Virus record (IMG/VR): IMGVR_UViG_3300016797_001377 | Location: 1-55,534 of that record | Length of the DNA: 55,534 bases | Direction: 5' to 3' (one strand) | DNA from: a virus | In this document: positions 1 through 8,354 of the stretch, in pieces | How positions within the stretch are numbered: the stretch's first letter is position 1 | How the letters are laid out: the number at the start of each line of letters is the position of its first letter | Position numbers and translations under genes: made by a program | Notes under the pieces: generated by a model | Databases searched by the model: none | Told to the model about the DNA's origin: nothing | Seen by the model: the letters and a program-made list of their open reading frames with translations, nothing else

Positions 1-209
1 AAAGACAAATGAAGATCAGCAGAAGATTCTTTTAATGATCCATCTACTAAATAAACCTTTGCATTTGGATACAGTAAGTAAACTGAATTTATTGCTAATA
101 AAGTCTCTACCATTCTTTCTTTATCAGTTTGAGTACTCCTGGTATCCATGTAATCAAATCTCCCTTTACTAGGTGAGACTACAGATCCTATTATAAATAC
201 ATGTTTCAT
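1..209 (-). CDS. Partial unrecognised gene (N-terminal 69 residues)
   Basis: An open frame begins at the ATG at 209 and runs off the left edge. Its start overlaps the stop of the upstream GroES-like gene in an ATGA junction (206-209), which supports translational coupling. The visible protein begins MKHVFIIGSVVSPSKGRFDY and includes a stretch NAKVYLVDGS. The hydrophobic beta strand followed by glycine and the later VYLVDGS strand look like an alpha/beta fold, possibly a nucleotide-sugar or nucleotide-binding enzyme, but no motif is diagnostic. I do not recognise the family. Confidence 0.6.
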   Translation of the reverse strand, partial: MKHVFIIGSVVSPSKGRFDYMDTRSTQTDKERMVETLLAINSVYLLYPNAKVYLVDGSLKESSADLHLS

Positions 210-478
210 GAATCAAGAATAATTGCAGTTATATCATTCTCACGGATACTGAAAATCTTTTCTCCATTAAACTCAAATTCAGTTCCTGCCATGTCATGAA
301 AGAATACTTTAACACCTACTTTAAAATCACTATCCTTAACCTCATCGCCTACTGAAATGATTGTACCTGAATACGGTGGAGCATACTGCCCTTCGGTTTT
401 TGGCATGTATATACTTCCGATTTTTTCAGGTTGTTCATCTTTTTTAAGAAATATTCTATTTTTTATTGCCTTTACCAT
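206..478 (-). CDS. GroES-like co-chaperonin
   Basis: This 90-residue protein has the length and order of a Cpn10/GroES subunit: an N-terminal strand KNRIFLKK, a loop where GroES has its GroEL-binding mobile loop (about residues 17-32), a strand SGTIISVGD matching the GroES GEVLAVGNG region, FKVGVKVFFHD matching VKVGDIVIFND, and the ending IRENDITAII, close to the GroES SESDILAIV. Known role of the family: capping the GroEL folding chamber. T4 uses its own GroES analogue, gp31, to fold the major capsid protein, so the same role is inferred here. The DnaJ at 45667 would be a second phage chaperone. A TATATATA-type stretch lies near 504-516, upstream of the ATG. Confidence 0.85.
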   Translation of the reverse strand: MVKAIKNRIFLKKDEQPEKIGSIYMPKTEGQYAPPYSGTIISVGDEVKDSDFKVGVKVFFHDMAGTEFEFNGEKIFSIRENDITAIILDS

Positions 479-607
479 GATTTTCTGAAACTAAGTTCTA
501 AACTCTATATATAAAATTTAACTGATTGATTGAAAGAAAAGTATCTATTTACTAGCATTTAAGTATTATGTGGTTTTAGGATTGTGGATTGTAAGTATAC
601 TGTGATC

Positions 608-1267
608 TCATCCTTTTTCTTTATTTGCATTTAAAATAAAATACGCATCTATTAAATCATCCAAAGGCTTGGGGATCTTTTCTGAAAAGTCTTTACCTTG
701 AGTCCACTTCCACAATTCAGTTTTTCTCAGGTTCTTATCATTAAGTACATCATCTTGAAATGCCTTAGCCATATAGTGCTTGTTTGCATTACCTTTACCT
801 GCTAGCTTTTTAATATGAGAAGGTTGGTAAATTGATATCTTATTGACACCCCATGCATTAACTAGCCTATTTCTTAAGAATGTGTTATACTGTACAATGT
901 CAATAAATGAATTACCTTTAGAACCGTAAGAGAACCCTTCAAGAGAAACTTTATGTGAGTCTGTTCCAAAGAGTGTTATTAAGATATTTCCAATAAGATC
1001 GGCTATAGATTGACCGTCTGTCATTTTCTCTCGTTCTCTAAGTAAAAAATCCTTACTTGCTACATGCCTATAATAAGGAAAGCCTATTATGGTTTTACTG
1101 TCCATCAATTCTTTATGAACTGAAAATGCTTTAGGTATTTTACGACCTTCTTCATCCCAGATACGATTACCGTAATTAAAGAAAGTTATAAACTTATATT
1201 CACCTTGATGGTTCTGTACACAAACACCTGGGCTATTGAGAGAAAAATCAATTCCTGTATAAATCAC
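608..1267 (-). CDS. RuvC/RNase H-fold nuclease, probable Holliday-junction resolvase
   Basis: The 219-residue protein starts with GTG at 1267. It has the acidic pattern of the RuvC-like RNase H fold: D7 in the first strand (GIDFSLNSPG), E110 at the end of a later strand (VSLEGFSYG), and an acidic cluster D203, D204 and D207 in the C-terminal helix (PLDDLIDAYFIL). A basic, Gly/Asn-rich stretch HIKKLAGKGNANKHYM before the last acidic cluster resembles the DNA-contacting part of phage RuvC-type enzymes. The likely role is cleavage of branched DNA before packaging, as T4 does with the unrelated gp49. Another nuclease of the same fold is possible. The gene follows 1278-1628 after 10 bases and is probably co-transcribed with it. 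Confidence 0.72.
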   Translation of the reverse strand: MIYTGIDFSLNSPGVCVQNHQGEYKFITFFNYGNRIWDEEGRKIPKAFSVHKELMDSKTIIGFPYYRHVASKDFLLREREKMTDGQSIADLIGNILITLFGTDSHKVSLEGFSYGSKGNSFIDIVQYNTFLRNRLVNAWGVNKISIYQPSHIKKLAGKGNANKHYMAKAFQDDVLNDKNLRKTELWKWTQGKDFSEKIPKPLDDLIDAYFILNANKEKG

Positions 1268-1277
1268 TTAGATAAGA

Positions 1278-1628
1278 TTAAAGTCTCTTACCAAGAACCG
1301 CACCTAATGCAGCTCCTACTAATCGACTGGTTAGAAGATCATATAGAGCACCCTTCTCAATTCCTAATACTTTAGCAATTGCTTTACCTACCGCCTTTCC
1401 TAAAGCAAAACCAGTAAGACCACCTAATACTGAACCTAAGATACCCTCATTAACAACTTCTTCCATTACTTCTTCAAGATCACGACCACTTTCATGTTCT
1501 TTCATTATGCGATCAACCGCTTCATCGATTGCAGCTTCCTGCTCGTGGGTTAATGATTCGTTTAACAAAGCCTCAATATCTACTGAGTCATTATGGTTTT
1601 CGGTAAGGTAATCTTTAAATGTTTTCAT
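1278..1628 (-). CDS. Small protein with capsid-targeting-like N-terminus and glycine-zipper tail
   Basis: The 116-residue protein begins MKTFKDYLTE, very like the capsid-targeting sequence of T4 internal proteins (MKTYQEFIAE), which gp21 protease cuts after a (L/I)-x-E motif during head maturation; a cut after LTE at residue 10 is inferred. An acidic helical part (about residues 15-62) follows. The C-terminal part (63-116) is hydrophobic with spaced glycines (GSVLGGLTGFALGKAVGKAI), like glycine-zipper segments that enter membranes. An injected capsid protein that acts at the host membrane would fit, but this is inference. A late-promoter-like element AATATATAA lies 20 bases upstream. Confidence 0.7.
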   Translation of the reverse strand: MKTFKDYLTENHNDSVDIEALLNESLTHEQEAAIDEAVDRIMKEHESGRDLEEVMEEVVNEGILGSVLGGLTGFALGKAVGKAIAKVLGIEKGALYDLLTSRLVGAALGAVLGKRL

Positions 1629-1647
1629 TGTACTCTATTTCCTTTGT

Positions 1648-1656
1648 TTATATATT
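1648..1656 (-). promoter_or_regulatory. Late-promoter-like element AATATATAA
   Basis: On the minus strand the bases read CTAATATATAAACA and overlap the stop codon of the upstream tail-tube-like gene. The ATG of the capsid-targeting-like gene is at 1628. This is one of a family of near-identical elements in the window. Confidence 0.55.
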
Positions 1657-2209
1657 AGGTAAGATTAACTGCTATATTAAGTATGTTATATGTGAAGTTA
1701 ATATCAAAGGTTTGGAATTCTACTGTATTGCTTGAAAAGTTTAAATCTAATGCACTTACACCGGTCATTATCATATCTTTTAGCTGAACGGTAACAAAAA
1801 TATTTCCTTCGCCGTCTAACATTTGCAAACCTACACCTTCTGGTACGAACGGATCTTTACCTGATAGCTTATAGTAATAGTCAAAAGTTTCAACAGCCAT
1901 CCAATAATTTATCCACCCATCAAATGCTTGCATGGTAACAGTTAAAGTTTTATCAAATAGCTCTTGTGTAGGTAAGCTACTTCTAAAGCTCCTAGTATTA
2001 CCTGGGAAGTCATTTTGTGTAACAGGATCAAAAGATGGGCCTGGTAAATTCATTGACTGTATTCCGTAATTAAAATAGTCAATAGGTTCCTTTATAAGAC
2101 CACCAGGTATCCTATTTAGATAAGGCCTATACTTATTTGAAATTTCCTTTGGAATAAAAGTTCTAGGAAACTCAAACCTAAATTGATTATTTCTTGCGCT
2201 TAATATCAT
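1655..2209 (-). CDS. Tail-tube-like virion protein
   Basis: The protein has 184 residues, close to the size of T4 gp19 (163), and is beta-rich with a long middle helix (FDGWINYWMAVETFDYYYK). It ends in a run of strands (VSALDLNFSS, VEFQTFDINFTYN). This pattern matches the tail-tube fold shared by T4 gp19, gp48 and gp54: a beta sandwich with one helix and a strand that assigns hexamer contacts. An N-terminal segment NLPGPSFDPVTQ would form the flexible loop. Placement next to tail genes and the lack of any enzymatic motif support a tube or tube-adaptor role. Whether it is the main tube subunit cannot be settled, because no sheath gene is in view. Confidence 0.5.
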   Translation of the reverse strand: MILSARNNQFRFEFPRTFIPKEISNKYRPYLNRIPGGLIKEPIDYFNYGIQSMNLPGPSFDPVTQNDFPGNTRSFRSSLPTQELFDKTLTVTMQAFDGWINYWMAVETFDYYYKLSGKDPFVPEGVGLQMLDGEGNIFVTVQLKDMIMTGVSALDLNFSSNTVEFQTFDINFTYNILNIAVNLT

Positions 2210-2212
2210 ATC

Positions 2213-3142
2213 TTACTCTGCTATGAACCCGCCGCTGCCGCTCCTAGATTGGCTAAGACCTGATGCAACATTTAATTTTCCTGTTACTGGAGTTCTTTTA
2301 GTATTAAATTCCTGTAAATTATTAGCGGCCTGTTTGAAGTATCTTTTTTCTTTTTTCTTTGATGTTTGAATTTGTGCCTTTTTCCGTATTGCAGTAACCT
2401 GTTCCCTTTTCTTTTTATTTGCATCAGCTAAAGCCTGGGCTTCTTCCGCTTCCTTTAGAGCCAGTTCAGATTCTGCAGATCCTAGCTTATCGGTAAGAGT
2501 TGCTACTTCATTAGTGAGAGATAAGTTAGATGCTTCTAATGCTTGTATAGTTGCAATTTGTTCTTCATCCAAAGATATCATTTCAGCTAATTGAGTATTA
2601 AGCCTTTCTATCTCAGACTGTAATTTAGCAAGTTCTTGTGAATATAGCAATGCCTGTTCATTTAACTTAGAAGTCATTGTTTGTTTGGCAGCATCATTTA
2701 AGCCTAAGAATGTACCTGTGTACAAAACGCTTTCATCACTTACACCGCTTTCATCCTCCATTCTTGTAGAGATATAAAAGTTATTATTATCCAATGATAA
2801 AATCTTCTTTGAATTTTCTTTATCAATTTTAAAGAGTACTTGACCCTGGGAAGGATCCACTTCTTGTACCCTTGTAAAATTAGGAATTCTTATTTCATCA
2901 TTTTCACCAACAAAAACTAAAGTAAGAGTACCTACATTACTTAAGTCAATCGGCTTATCCACCAATTCACTATTTTCACCAGTCTCATCAAACAGCGTAA
3001 AGATAATGTAATCATCAAATGGTGATATTCTAATAACACCATCACCCTGTGGTAACGGCTCGGCCGTAGGATTGAGAGTCGTAAACTTTTTATAGTATTC
3101 TCTTTCCTTTTTTGTTACTGATATGTTAGTCTGTACTGCCAT
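2213..3142 (-). CDS. Virion protein with beta N-domain and long coiled coil
   Basis: The 309-residue protein has a beta-rich N-terminal half (about residues 35-150, strands DDYIIFTLFDE, GTLTLVFVG, NFYISTRMEDESG), which resembles the immunoglobulin-like N-domain of baseplate upper (BppU-type) proteins. A heptad-patterned coiled coil follows (about 155-235, SQELAKLQSEIERLNTQLAEM), then a basic Lys/Arg-rich stretch and a Gly/Ser-rich end. This suits a trimeric fibre or connector. Its 5' end overlaps the 3' end of 3126-4502 by 17 bases in another frame, so the pair is probably translated from one message. The exact role is unknown. Confidence 0.6.
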   Translation of the reverse strand: MAVQTNISVTKKEREYYKKFTTLNPTAEPLPQGDGVIRISPFDDYIIFTLFDETGENSELVDKPIDLSNVGTLTLVFVGENDEIRIPNFTRVQEVDPSQGQVLFKIDKENSKKILSLDNNNFYISTRMEDESGVSDESVLYTGTFLGLNDAAKQTMTSKLNEQALLYSQELAKLQSEIERLNTQLAEMISLDEEQIATIQALEASNLSLTNEVATLTDKLGSAESELALKEAEEAQALADANKKKREQVTAIRKKAQIQTSKKKEKRYFKQAANNLQEFNTKRTPVTGKLNVASGLSQSRSGSGGFIAE

Positions 3143-4502
3143 CGTCTTCGGTTAATGTTTGTATTTTTGCTGGTGAAATTGCAGCCTTTACATTTAATCT
3201 ATCCCTAAATGAAGTAACATACTTGGTCTTAACTACTAATTGCTCTACAATTTTTTCTGATGTTTCCCCTGGTCTAGTTCCAGAATTTCCATTATTAACT
3301 ATGATGTTACTTCCATCATCTTTAGATATCTGATTATAGACATTTGCAACTGTAGGTACTACACCTAAGTTTATCTTCATTAATCTTCTTCCGTATTTCT
3401 TAACATCAAATGAAGTTAAATTTGCTTGTTTAATTATCTGTGTATTATCAGCTCTATTATAAAGTCTTAATAAGTAATTTATTGAAAAGGATGCAGCAAT
3501 TGAACTATTTAGTACAATAGGTCTAAATAGGATAGGATTATCAAAGTTTGTGGTTTGTGTATATACCTGAGTACTGGTTTTGGTAAAGTTAGTACCTATC
3601 TGTTCACTTACATTAATTTCATGGAATACAACATAGTCACCACCTGATGAATTAAGTTGTGCAATGAAATTAGAAAAAGTAGAACCGGTCACCATCCCAG
3701 TTAGCTCAAAGTAATCTCCACTATCCGATTCAACCACACTTGCATAAAGATCATCATAGATGTCTCTGTTTGCAATAGTAACTGAATTAATTTCTTCTAC
3801 ATTATAATAGCTATAACTGTTTTCAACTATAGTTTCATAAATCCCAGTAGCCTTAAGTGTAATAGTAGGAGTACCTAAAAAGCCTTGTCCTTCTGTTAAC
3901 TTATAACCTAGACCGTTAGGTACAGCATTATTAAATCCATTATTCATAAAGTAAAGAGAAGGTACACGCCATTCAATATAAGTAGCATATAACTTGTCAT
4001 TAATTAGAATTGGATCAGGATTAAATACAGGTGTATCCGTCTTTAAGAAATTTATAGACGATAAGTTTAGCATCTTACCATCTCTTCTAGGAACTAGTGT
4101 TTCAAAAATAATTCCATCAAATCCAGTAAAGCTAAATCCTGAAATAAAATGGACCCTTATCTTATCATATGCAATCAGCTGCTGTGGGCTAAAAGATTGT
4201 AAAAGACTTGCACTATCTGTTAAGAGTGGGTCAAAATCATTATAAGGAACACCTATGTCAGTATCTAAATAAGCATACTGTGTTTTATTTTCATTGATGG
4301 CAGCTACAGATATATCACGATAGTTACCCATCTCAGCTGCAACCGCATCAGTATTAAATAAGTAACTACCACCCGTATGACCATCTCTCATGATCTCAAT
4401 AGGGTATGTTGCTGTACTAAACTCTGTTGGATTAGACTGGCTAGTGTAAATATACTCAATAAGTATACCGTCTGATATTTGTATAAACTTAGATGATTCC
4501 AT
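3126..4502 (-). CDS. Unrecognised tail or baseplate structural protein
   Basis: The 458-residue protein is rich in aromatic residues, Asn, Ser and Thr, with alternating beta-strand patterns throughout and no signal peptide, transmembrane segment or catalytic motif. It lies between the spanin-like gene and the coiled-coil virion protein, which places it in the tail/fibre module. The last part (VVKTKYVTSFRDRLNVKAAI) is more basic. An AAATAAATA element sits just before the ATG at 4502. I do not recognise the family, and structural function is inferred from composition and context. Confidence 0.55.
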   Translation of the reverse strand: MESSKFIQISDGILIEYIYTSQSNPTEFSTATYPIEIMRDGHTGGSYLFNTDAVAAEMGNYRDISVAAINENKTQYAYLDTDIGVPYNDFDPLLTDSASLLQSFSPQQLIAYDKIRVHFISGFSFTGFDGIIFETLVPRRDGKMLNLSSINFLKTDTPVFNPDPILINDKLYATYIEWRVPSLYFMNNGFNNAVPNGLGYKLTEGQGFLGTPTITLKATGIYETIVENSYSYYNVEEINSVTIANRDIYDDLYASVVESDSGDYFELTGMVTGSTFSNFIAQLNSSGGDYVVFHEINVSEQIGTNFTKTSTQVYTQTTNFDNPILFRPIVLNSSIAASFSINYLLRLYNRADNTQIIKQANLTSFDVKKYGRRLMKINLGVVPTVANVYNQISKDDGSNIIVNNGNSGTRPGETSEKIVEQLVVKTKYVTSFRDRLNVKAAISPAKIQTLTEDDGSTD

Positions 4503-4515
4503 TCTAACTATTTAT

Positions 4516-5286
4516 TTACCATTGCAAAAACTTAGGAGTATAACCTAGACCTATACCTACATACGGTGTAAATCCATTGCTGCCATACCCAACGCCTAGC
4601 TGTAATCCAATGCCTAATGTTTTTCTATTTTGTTTTTGGAGATCTAAAAAACCTTTACTCGTTTGGTCTATTAGTATTCCTTGTGCGCTATTAAAAGTTG
4701 TTCCTGGGTAATCAGTTTCAAGATTTACAAAAACCTCTTTGGTTTCTCTATCTCTCAATATAGAAGCAGTTAACCAAATGTTCTGGTTAAGATCAATAGT
4801 AGCATTACCTAGATCTATTGTACTGTCATGTGCTTCATAAGGTACAATAATACCAATCTCTCTAGAGCTATTACCCCAAGTAGCAGAGTCCTTAATTTGA
4901 AATGCTGAACTAAAATTACCAATGATAGTATCAACCACGGTAACAGGTACTTCAACAATAACCTCCTTAATAACAGTCTTGGTTTCTATTATTGTAATAG
5001 GTGGTTTATTTTTTTCATACTCAAGTGTTTTCCCTAGCTCATCAATAGTTAAGGTTAGTGCCATGATCTCAGCTTCAGCATTACCCTTCTCATTAATGTA
5101 GTTTTCAATTTCATCCAGTGAAGCTTTCCAATTATTCTCTATTCTTGTAGCTTCTCCTTTAGCTTCAGTCGTAGCTTGACACTGTCTTAAAAACAAAATA
5201 CATAGCACAACAATACCACCTAGTAAAAACATTCTAGTATTTTTAGGATCAGTAATTACGCTTAATATGTTTTTAAGTATTATCAT
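4516..5286 (-). CDS. Membrane-anchored coiled-coil protein with beta-barrel-like C-terminus (spanin-like)
   Basis: The protein has 256 residues. An N-terminal inner-membrane segment (about 18-34, LLGGIVVLCILFL) is followed by a charged coiled coil (about 42-95), a Val/Ile/Pro-rich strand region (VIKEVIVEVPVTVVDTI), a beta domain, and a C-terminus with alternating Gly and hydrophobic residues that ends in an aromatic (GIGLQLGVGYG, PYVGIGLGYTPKFLQW). The ending has the look of the final strands of an outer-membrane beta barrel. An inner-membrane anchor, a periplasmic coil and an outer-membrane-type end is the architecture expected of a one-piece spanin, which joins the two membranes at lysis. 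No lipobox is seen. It overlaps the small coiled-coil gene 5283-5525 by ATGA. Confidence 0.5.
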   Translation of the reverse strand: MIILKNILSVITDPKNTRMFLLGGIVVLCILFLRQCQATTEAKGEATRIENNWKASLDEIENYINEKGNAEAEIMALTLTIDELGKTLEYEKNKPPITIIETKTVIKEVIVEVPVTVVDTIIGNFSSAFQIKDSATWGNSSREIGIIVPYEAHDSTIDLGNATIDLNQNIWLTASILRDRETKEVFVNLETDYPGTTFNSAQGILIDQTSKGFLDLQKQNRKTLGIGLQLGVGYGSNGFTPYVGIGLGYTPKFLQW

Positions 5287-5525
5287 ATACCCTCTTCATA
5301 GATCTGTAATAGCTTATAAGGAGTAACATTACTTTCTCCGTATTTTTCTATTAAGCTATCCATAAACTTTTTTTCCTTTCCTTTCATTTGCTCAAGCTCA
5401 GTAAAAAGACTATCTCTCTTTTCCGCCAAACTTTCAATACTCTTTTGCATTAGGTCAATAGAAGTTTCAATTTCCTTATACCTGTCTACAAATTCTTTAA
5501 GCTCTTTTCTTTCTTTTTTATTCAT
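5283..5525 (-). CDS. Small coiled-coil protein
   Basis: The 80-residue protein is almost entirely charged helix with heptad spacing (KELKEFVDRYKEIETSIDLM and onward), ending in PYKLLQIYEEG. It has no membrane segment or signal. Its stop overlaps the start of the spanin-like gene (ATGA) and its start overlaps the stop of the 940-residue fibre gene by one base (TAATG), so the three are translationally coupled. It could be a fibre chaperone or a partner of the membrane protein. No family is recognised. Confidence 0.6.
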   Translation of the reverse strand: MNKKERKELKEFVDRYKEIETSIDLMQKSIESLAEKRDSLFTELEQMKGKEKKFMDSLIEKYGESNVTPYKLLQIYEEGI

Positions 5526-8347
5526 TATGGTAACATATATTGTATTGTAAATCTAACACCACTACCATTATTACTAACGGTACTTGCGTATGGGTTCCCG
5601 ACCCAAATACCACTACCCCATTTAAAGGCTAACCCATTTGTACCAGCAGCGAAGGCTTCTACTGGCATCATCCGAAATGCATAAGATCCACCTGCACCAG
5701 AAAAGAGTGTACCACTTCCGTGTAGAACTGTAATGTTGCCTGATGATGGCTTAAGCGGTAATGGCCATATACGCTGAGTAGCATTAGATCCACTAGTCGT
5801 AGCAGTTCCGCTAAATGTAACATTACGACCTACTCTTATCCATTGCCCTGTTATAGAACCTCCACCCGTAATTGTATTAGATGGTCCAAATTCTCCACTT
5901 GCAAAAATACCTCTAGTTCTCTCAGGGTTAGATGCATATAATGGTGTTGAAGGCGGTGTGATCGCGCTGGTGTGATCTATATGAATATTACCTTCCGCAT
6001 ACCAAGTAAACTGTTGCCCATTATAATTAGTGGCTTCATTAACACCATACGAAAGTAGTTGTAACTTGTCATCATCAGCATCCATTCTTATACCTACAGG
6101 TCTGGATTTAGGGGCTATAACTAACCCATTAGTACCAGCAGCTGTAGCGGTACCCCTATTAATAATAATGTTATCATTATCATTAGACAGTGGTGAATAA
6201 TCATCAGTACCTACCTGTGTATGAAATTCTATTGCTTTATCATCAGTACTATTTGTAAATTTAACAGCACCGTTTCTTGCATCGCCTTGTACTGATGAAT
6301 GATTACTTGATACTGCTAAAGTATAACTTTGCGCGGTAATTGGAATATCAGCATCAGCTGGTTGTTTGATATAAACCCAACCCCTGCTGGATCCGCTAGA
6401 ATCACCGAAGTTAACATGGGATGAATACTGATATGTAGAGCCATACGGCTCGTACCCCAATATAACTCTACCATTAGACGAAATTGCAGACGCTTTTATA
6501 CCACCAGATATATAAACATCCCCACCACTTTGTAAAGCTGTAGCATCACCACCTAAAATAGCTACCTGACGACCTATACCTGATAAACCAAAACCAGTAG
6601 CAAGTGGACTTCCCGACCCACCTTTAATAGTTAACATATCTCTTGAGGCAGGTGCTGATGAACCAGCTATAGGTCCAATTATTGTAGGCGATGTCGCTGT
6701 AGCCGAACCGGGTGTACCAAACTCTATCCATGAAGCCGTTGCTGCACTTCCTGAGCCTATAGGTTTAATACTCATCACTGACTCAGAATTAATCATGCTT
6801 AATCCTGTGCCAGTTTTACCGTAACCAACAAAAACACCATTTTGCGTCACAGTTAATCCTCTGGCTTCATTACCTGTATTTTCTACATAAATCTGAATTC
6901 TATTGCTTAACCCACTAACCCCAGTCGGTACGTCTTCTAATGCTATTCTATTATCAACATTACCATCAAAATAGATTCTCTCAATACCTGATCCATCATC
7001 ACCAATAAACTTATTTCCTGACATGGCTACCAATGCACCGGTATCCTGTATTTCCCATGTACTTGATTGTATACCTGCAGTACCATCCCATCTAACTATT
7101 CTATTATTAGTGCCAGTATCGGATGTTAAGCTTGTGCCGTTCCAGCCTAGTATACCTGGGCTAAAACTACCACCTGTTGATAGTGTTCCTAGTTTACCAC
7201 TAGAACTTATACCTAATAAACCGGCTGGTGTAATAGGCACAGATTGAAGTCCTGGGAAATTCCACTCACCACTTAAAGATTCTATATTAACTAGGTCTTT
7301 TGCTATTAGCTTCACCTTACCACTATCAAGTACAATGCTACCTTCTTTAAGTGTTGCGACTGGCAACGTAACATTACCTGCAGAAATAGATGCATCCTTG
7401 CTACCTAAAATATTCATTTCATATTTAGGAAGCTTAGATGAATTAACCACATTTAGATTAATAGTAAAATCAGATACATCAAGCGGACCTGTAAGAGTAG
7501 GCCCCAGAGTACCAGTAGTAAATGAAATTGATCTACCTGCCCTAAAACTTTGTCCTTTTTGTAAAGTATAGAGGTTAAATCCATAAGTATCTTGTAAAGA
7601 TCCAATTGTTCCTGTAACAGATTTAGGTACATTTATAACAATAGAATCATCAATACCTAAACCTATTGAAGATAGATTAGCTAAAGCCGATTGTTCATAA
7701 TTATCAGCAGCAACTGCCCCACCACCCATAAATTTAATCGCAGACGCCGAACTATCTTTTTGATGAACTAGCATACTTACGACAGATGCATCGATACTAC
7801 CAGCCATTGTATTGTTAAGCTGGAATGCAGGAGTAAATGGAATTCCTGGATTAGCAGAAACATCGCCTGGGCCAACCGCGCCTATTAGAGTAGCGGCAAC
7901 ACCTTGGTTACTAACTGTTATTCCTGTTGTTATTGGAGCTGGGTATAAAACATTTTGGTAAGTAGCTGCATAATTAGGATATGGGTTATTTCCAAACTGT
8001 GACCACCCAACTGATGCACCAGAAGGACCAGCTGGTCCTACTAGGTTTATTCCAGTATTAGTCCAAGTTAATCCTGTAAATTCCCATACATCACCGTTAC
8101 TCTGTAAGTAGTAATCAGCAGTTAGCGGGGTTAAAGTAGGTGGCACAACATTAGGATCGGCAGTACCTTCATACCACTCAGTTCCTCTTTCTCCTCTACC
8201 GCCTATAGGTCCTGGAGGTCCTAACGGTCCAGCAGGTCCAACTGGCCCACCGCCGTTAAGTAGTAATTGATCAAAGTTAAAATTGATCTTATCAACTACT
8301 TGCGAAATAGTATCGGAGGCAAGTAATTCCTGTATTGTTATTGCCAT
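5525..8347 (-). CDS. Tail fibre protein with short collagen-like segment
   Basis: The 940-residue protein begins with a short helical domain (MAITIQELLASDTISQ, then INFNFDQLL) that is repeated in the protein at 19084-19731 and is probably the virion attachment domain. A collagen-like Gly-X-Y segment follows (about residues 34-54, GPVGPAGPLGPPGPIG), then a long Gly/Ser/Thr/Asn-rich beta region typical of fibre shafts (repeats such as GRVILGYEPYG and DVYISGG), and a C-terminal globular end (about 840-940) with GQWIRVGRNVTFSGT, like knob domains of phage fibres. The inferred role is host-receptor binding. No intramolecular chaperone motif is obvious. Confidence 0.8.
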   Translation of the reverse strand: MAITIQELLASDTISQVVDKINFNFDQLLLNGGGPVGPAGPLGPPGPIGGRGERGTEWYEGTADPNVVPPTLTPLTADYYLQSNGDVWEFTGLTWTNTGINLVGPAGPSGASVGWSQFGNNPYPNYAATYQNVLYPAPITTGITVSNQGVAATLIGAVGPGDVSANPGIPFTPAFQLNNTMAGSIDASVVSMLVHQKDSSASAIKFMGGGAVAADNYEQSALANLSSIGLGIDDSIVINVPKSVTGTIGSLQDTYGFNLYTLQKGQSFRAGRSISFTTGTLGPTLTGPLDVSDFTINLNVVNSSKLPKYEMNILGSKDASISAGNVTLPVATLKEGSIVLDSGKVKLIAKDLVNIESLSGEWNFPGLQSVPITPAGLLGISSSGKLGTLSTGGSFSPGILGWNGTSLTSDTGTNNRIVRWDGTAGIQSSTWEIQDTGALVAMSGNKFIGDDGSGIERIYFDGNVDNRIALEDVPTGVSGLSNRIQIYVENTGNEARGLTVTQNGVFVGYGKTGTGLSMINSESVMSIKPIGSGSAATASWIEFGTPGSATATSPTIIGPIAGSSAPASRDMLTIKGGSGSPLATGFGLSGIGRQVAILGGDATALQSGGDVYISGGIKASAISSNGRVILGYEPYGSTYQYSSHVNFGDSSGSSRGWVYIKQPADADIPITAQSYTLAVSSNHSSVQGDARNGAVKFTNSTDDKAIEFHTQVGTDDYSPLSNDNDNIIINRGTATAAGTNGLVIAPKSRPVGIRMDADDDKLQLLSYGVNEATNYNGQQFTWYAEGNIHIDHTSAITPPSTPLYASNPERTRGIFASGEFGPSNTITGGGSITGQWIRVGRNVTFSGTATTSGSNATQRIWPLPLKPSSGNITVLHGSGTLFSGAGGSYAFRMMPVEAFAAGTNGLAFKWGSGIWVGNPYASTVSNNGSGVRFTIQYMLP

Positions 8348-8354
8348 TTTGTTC

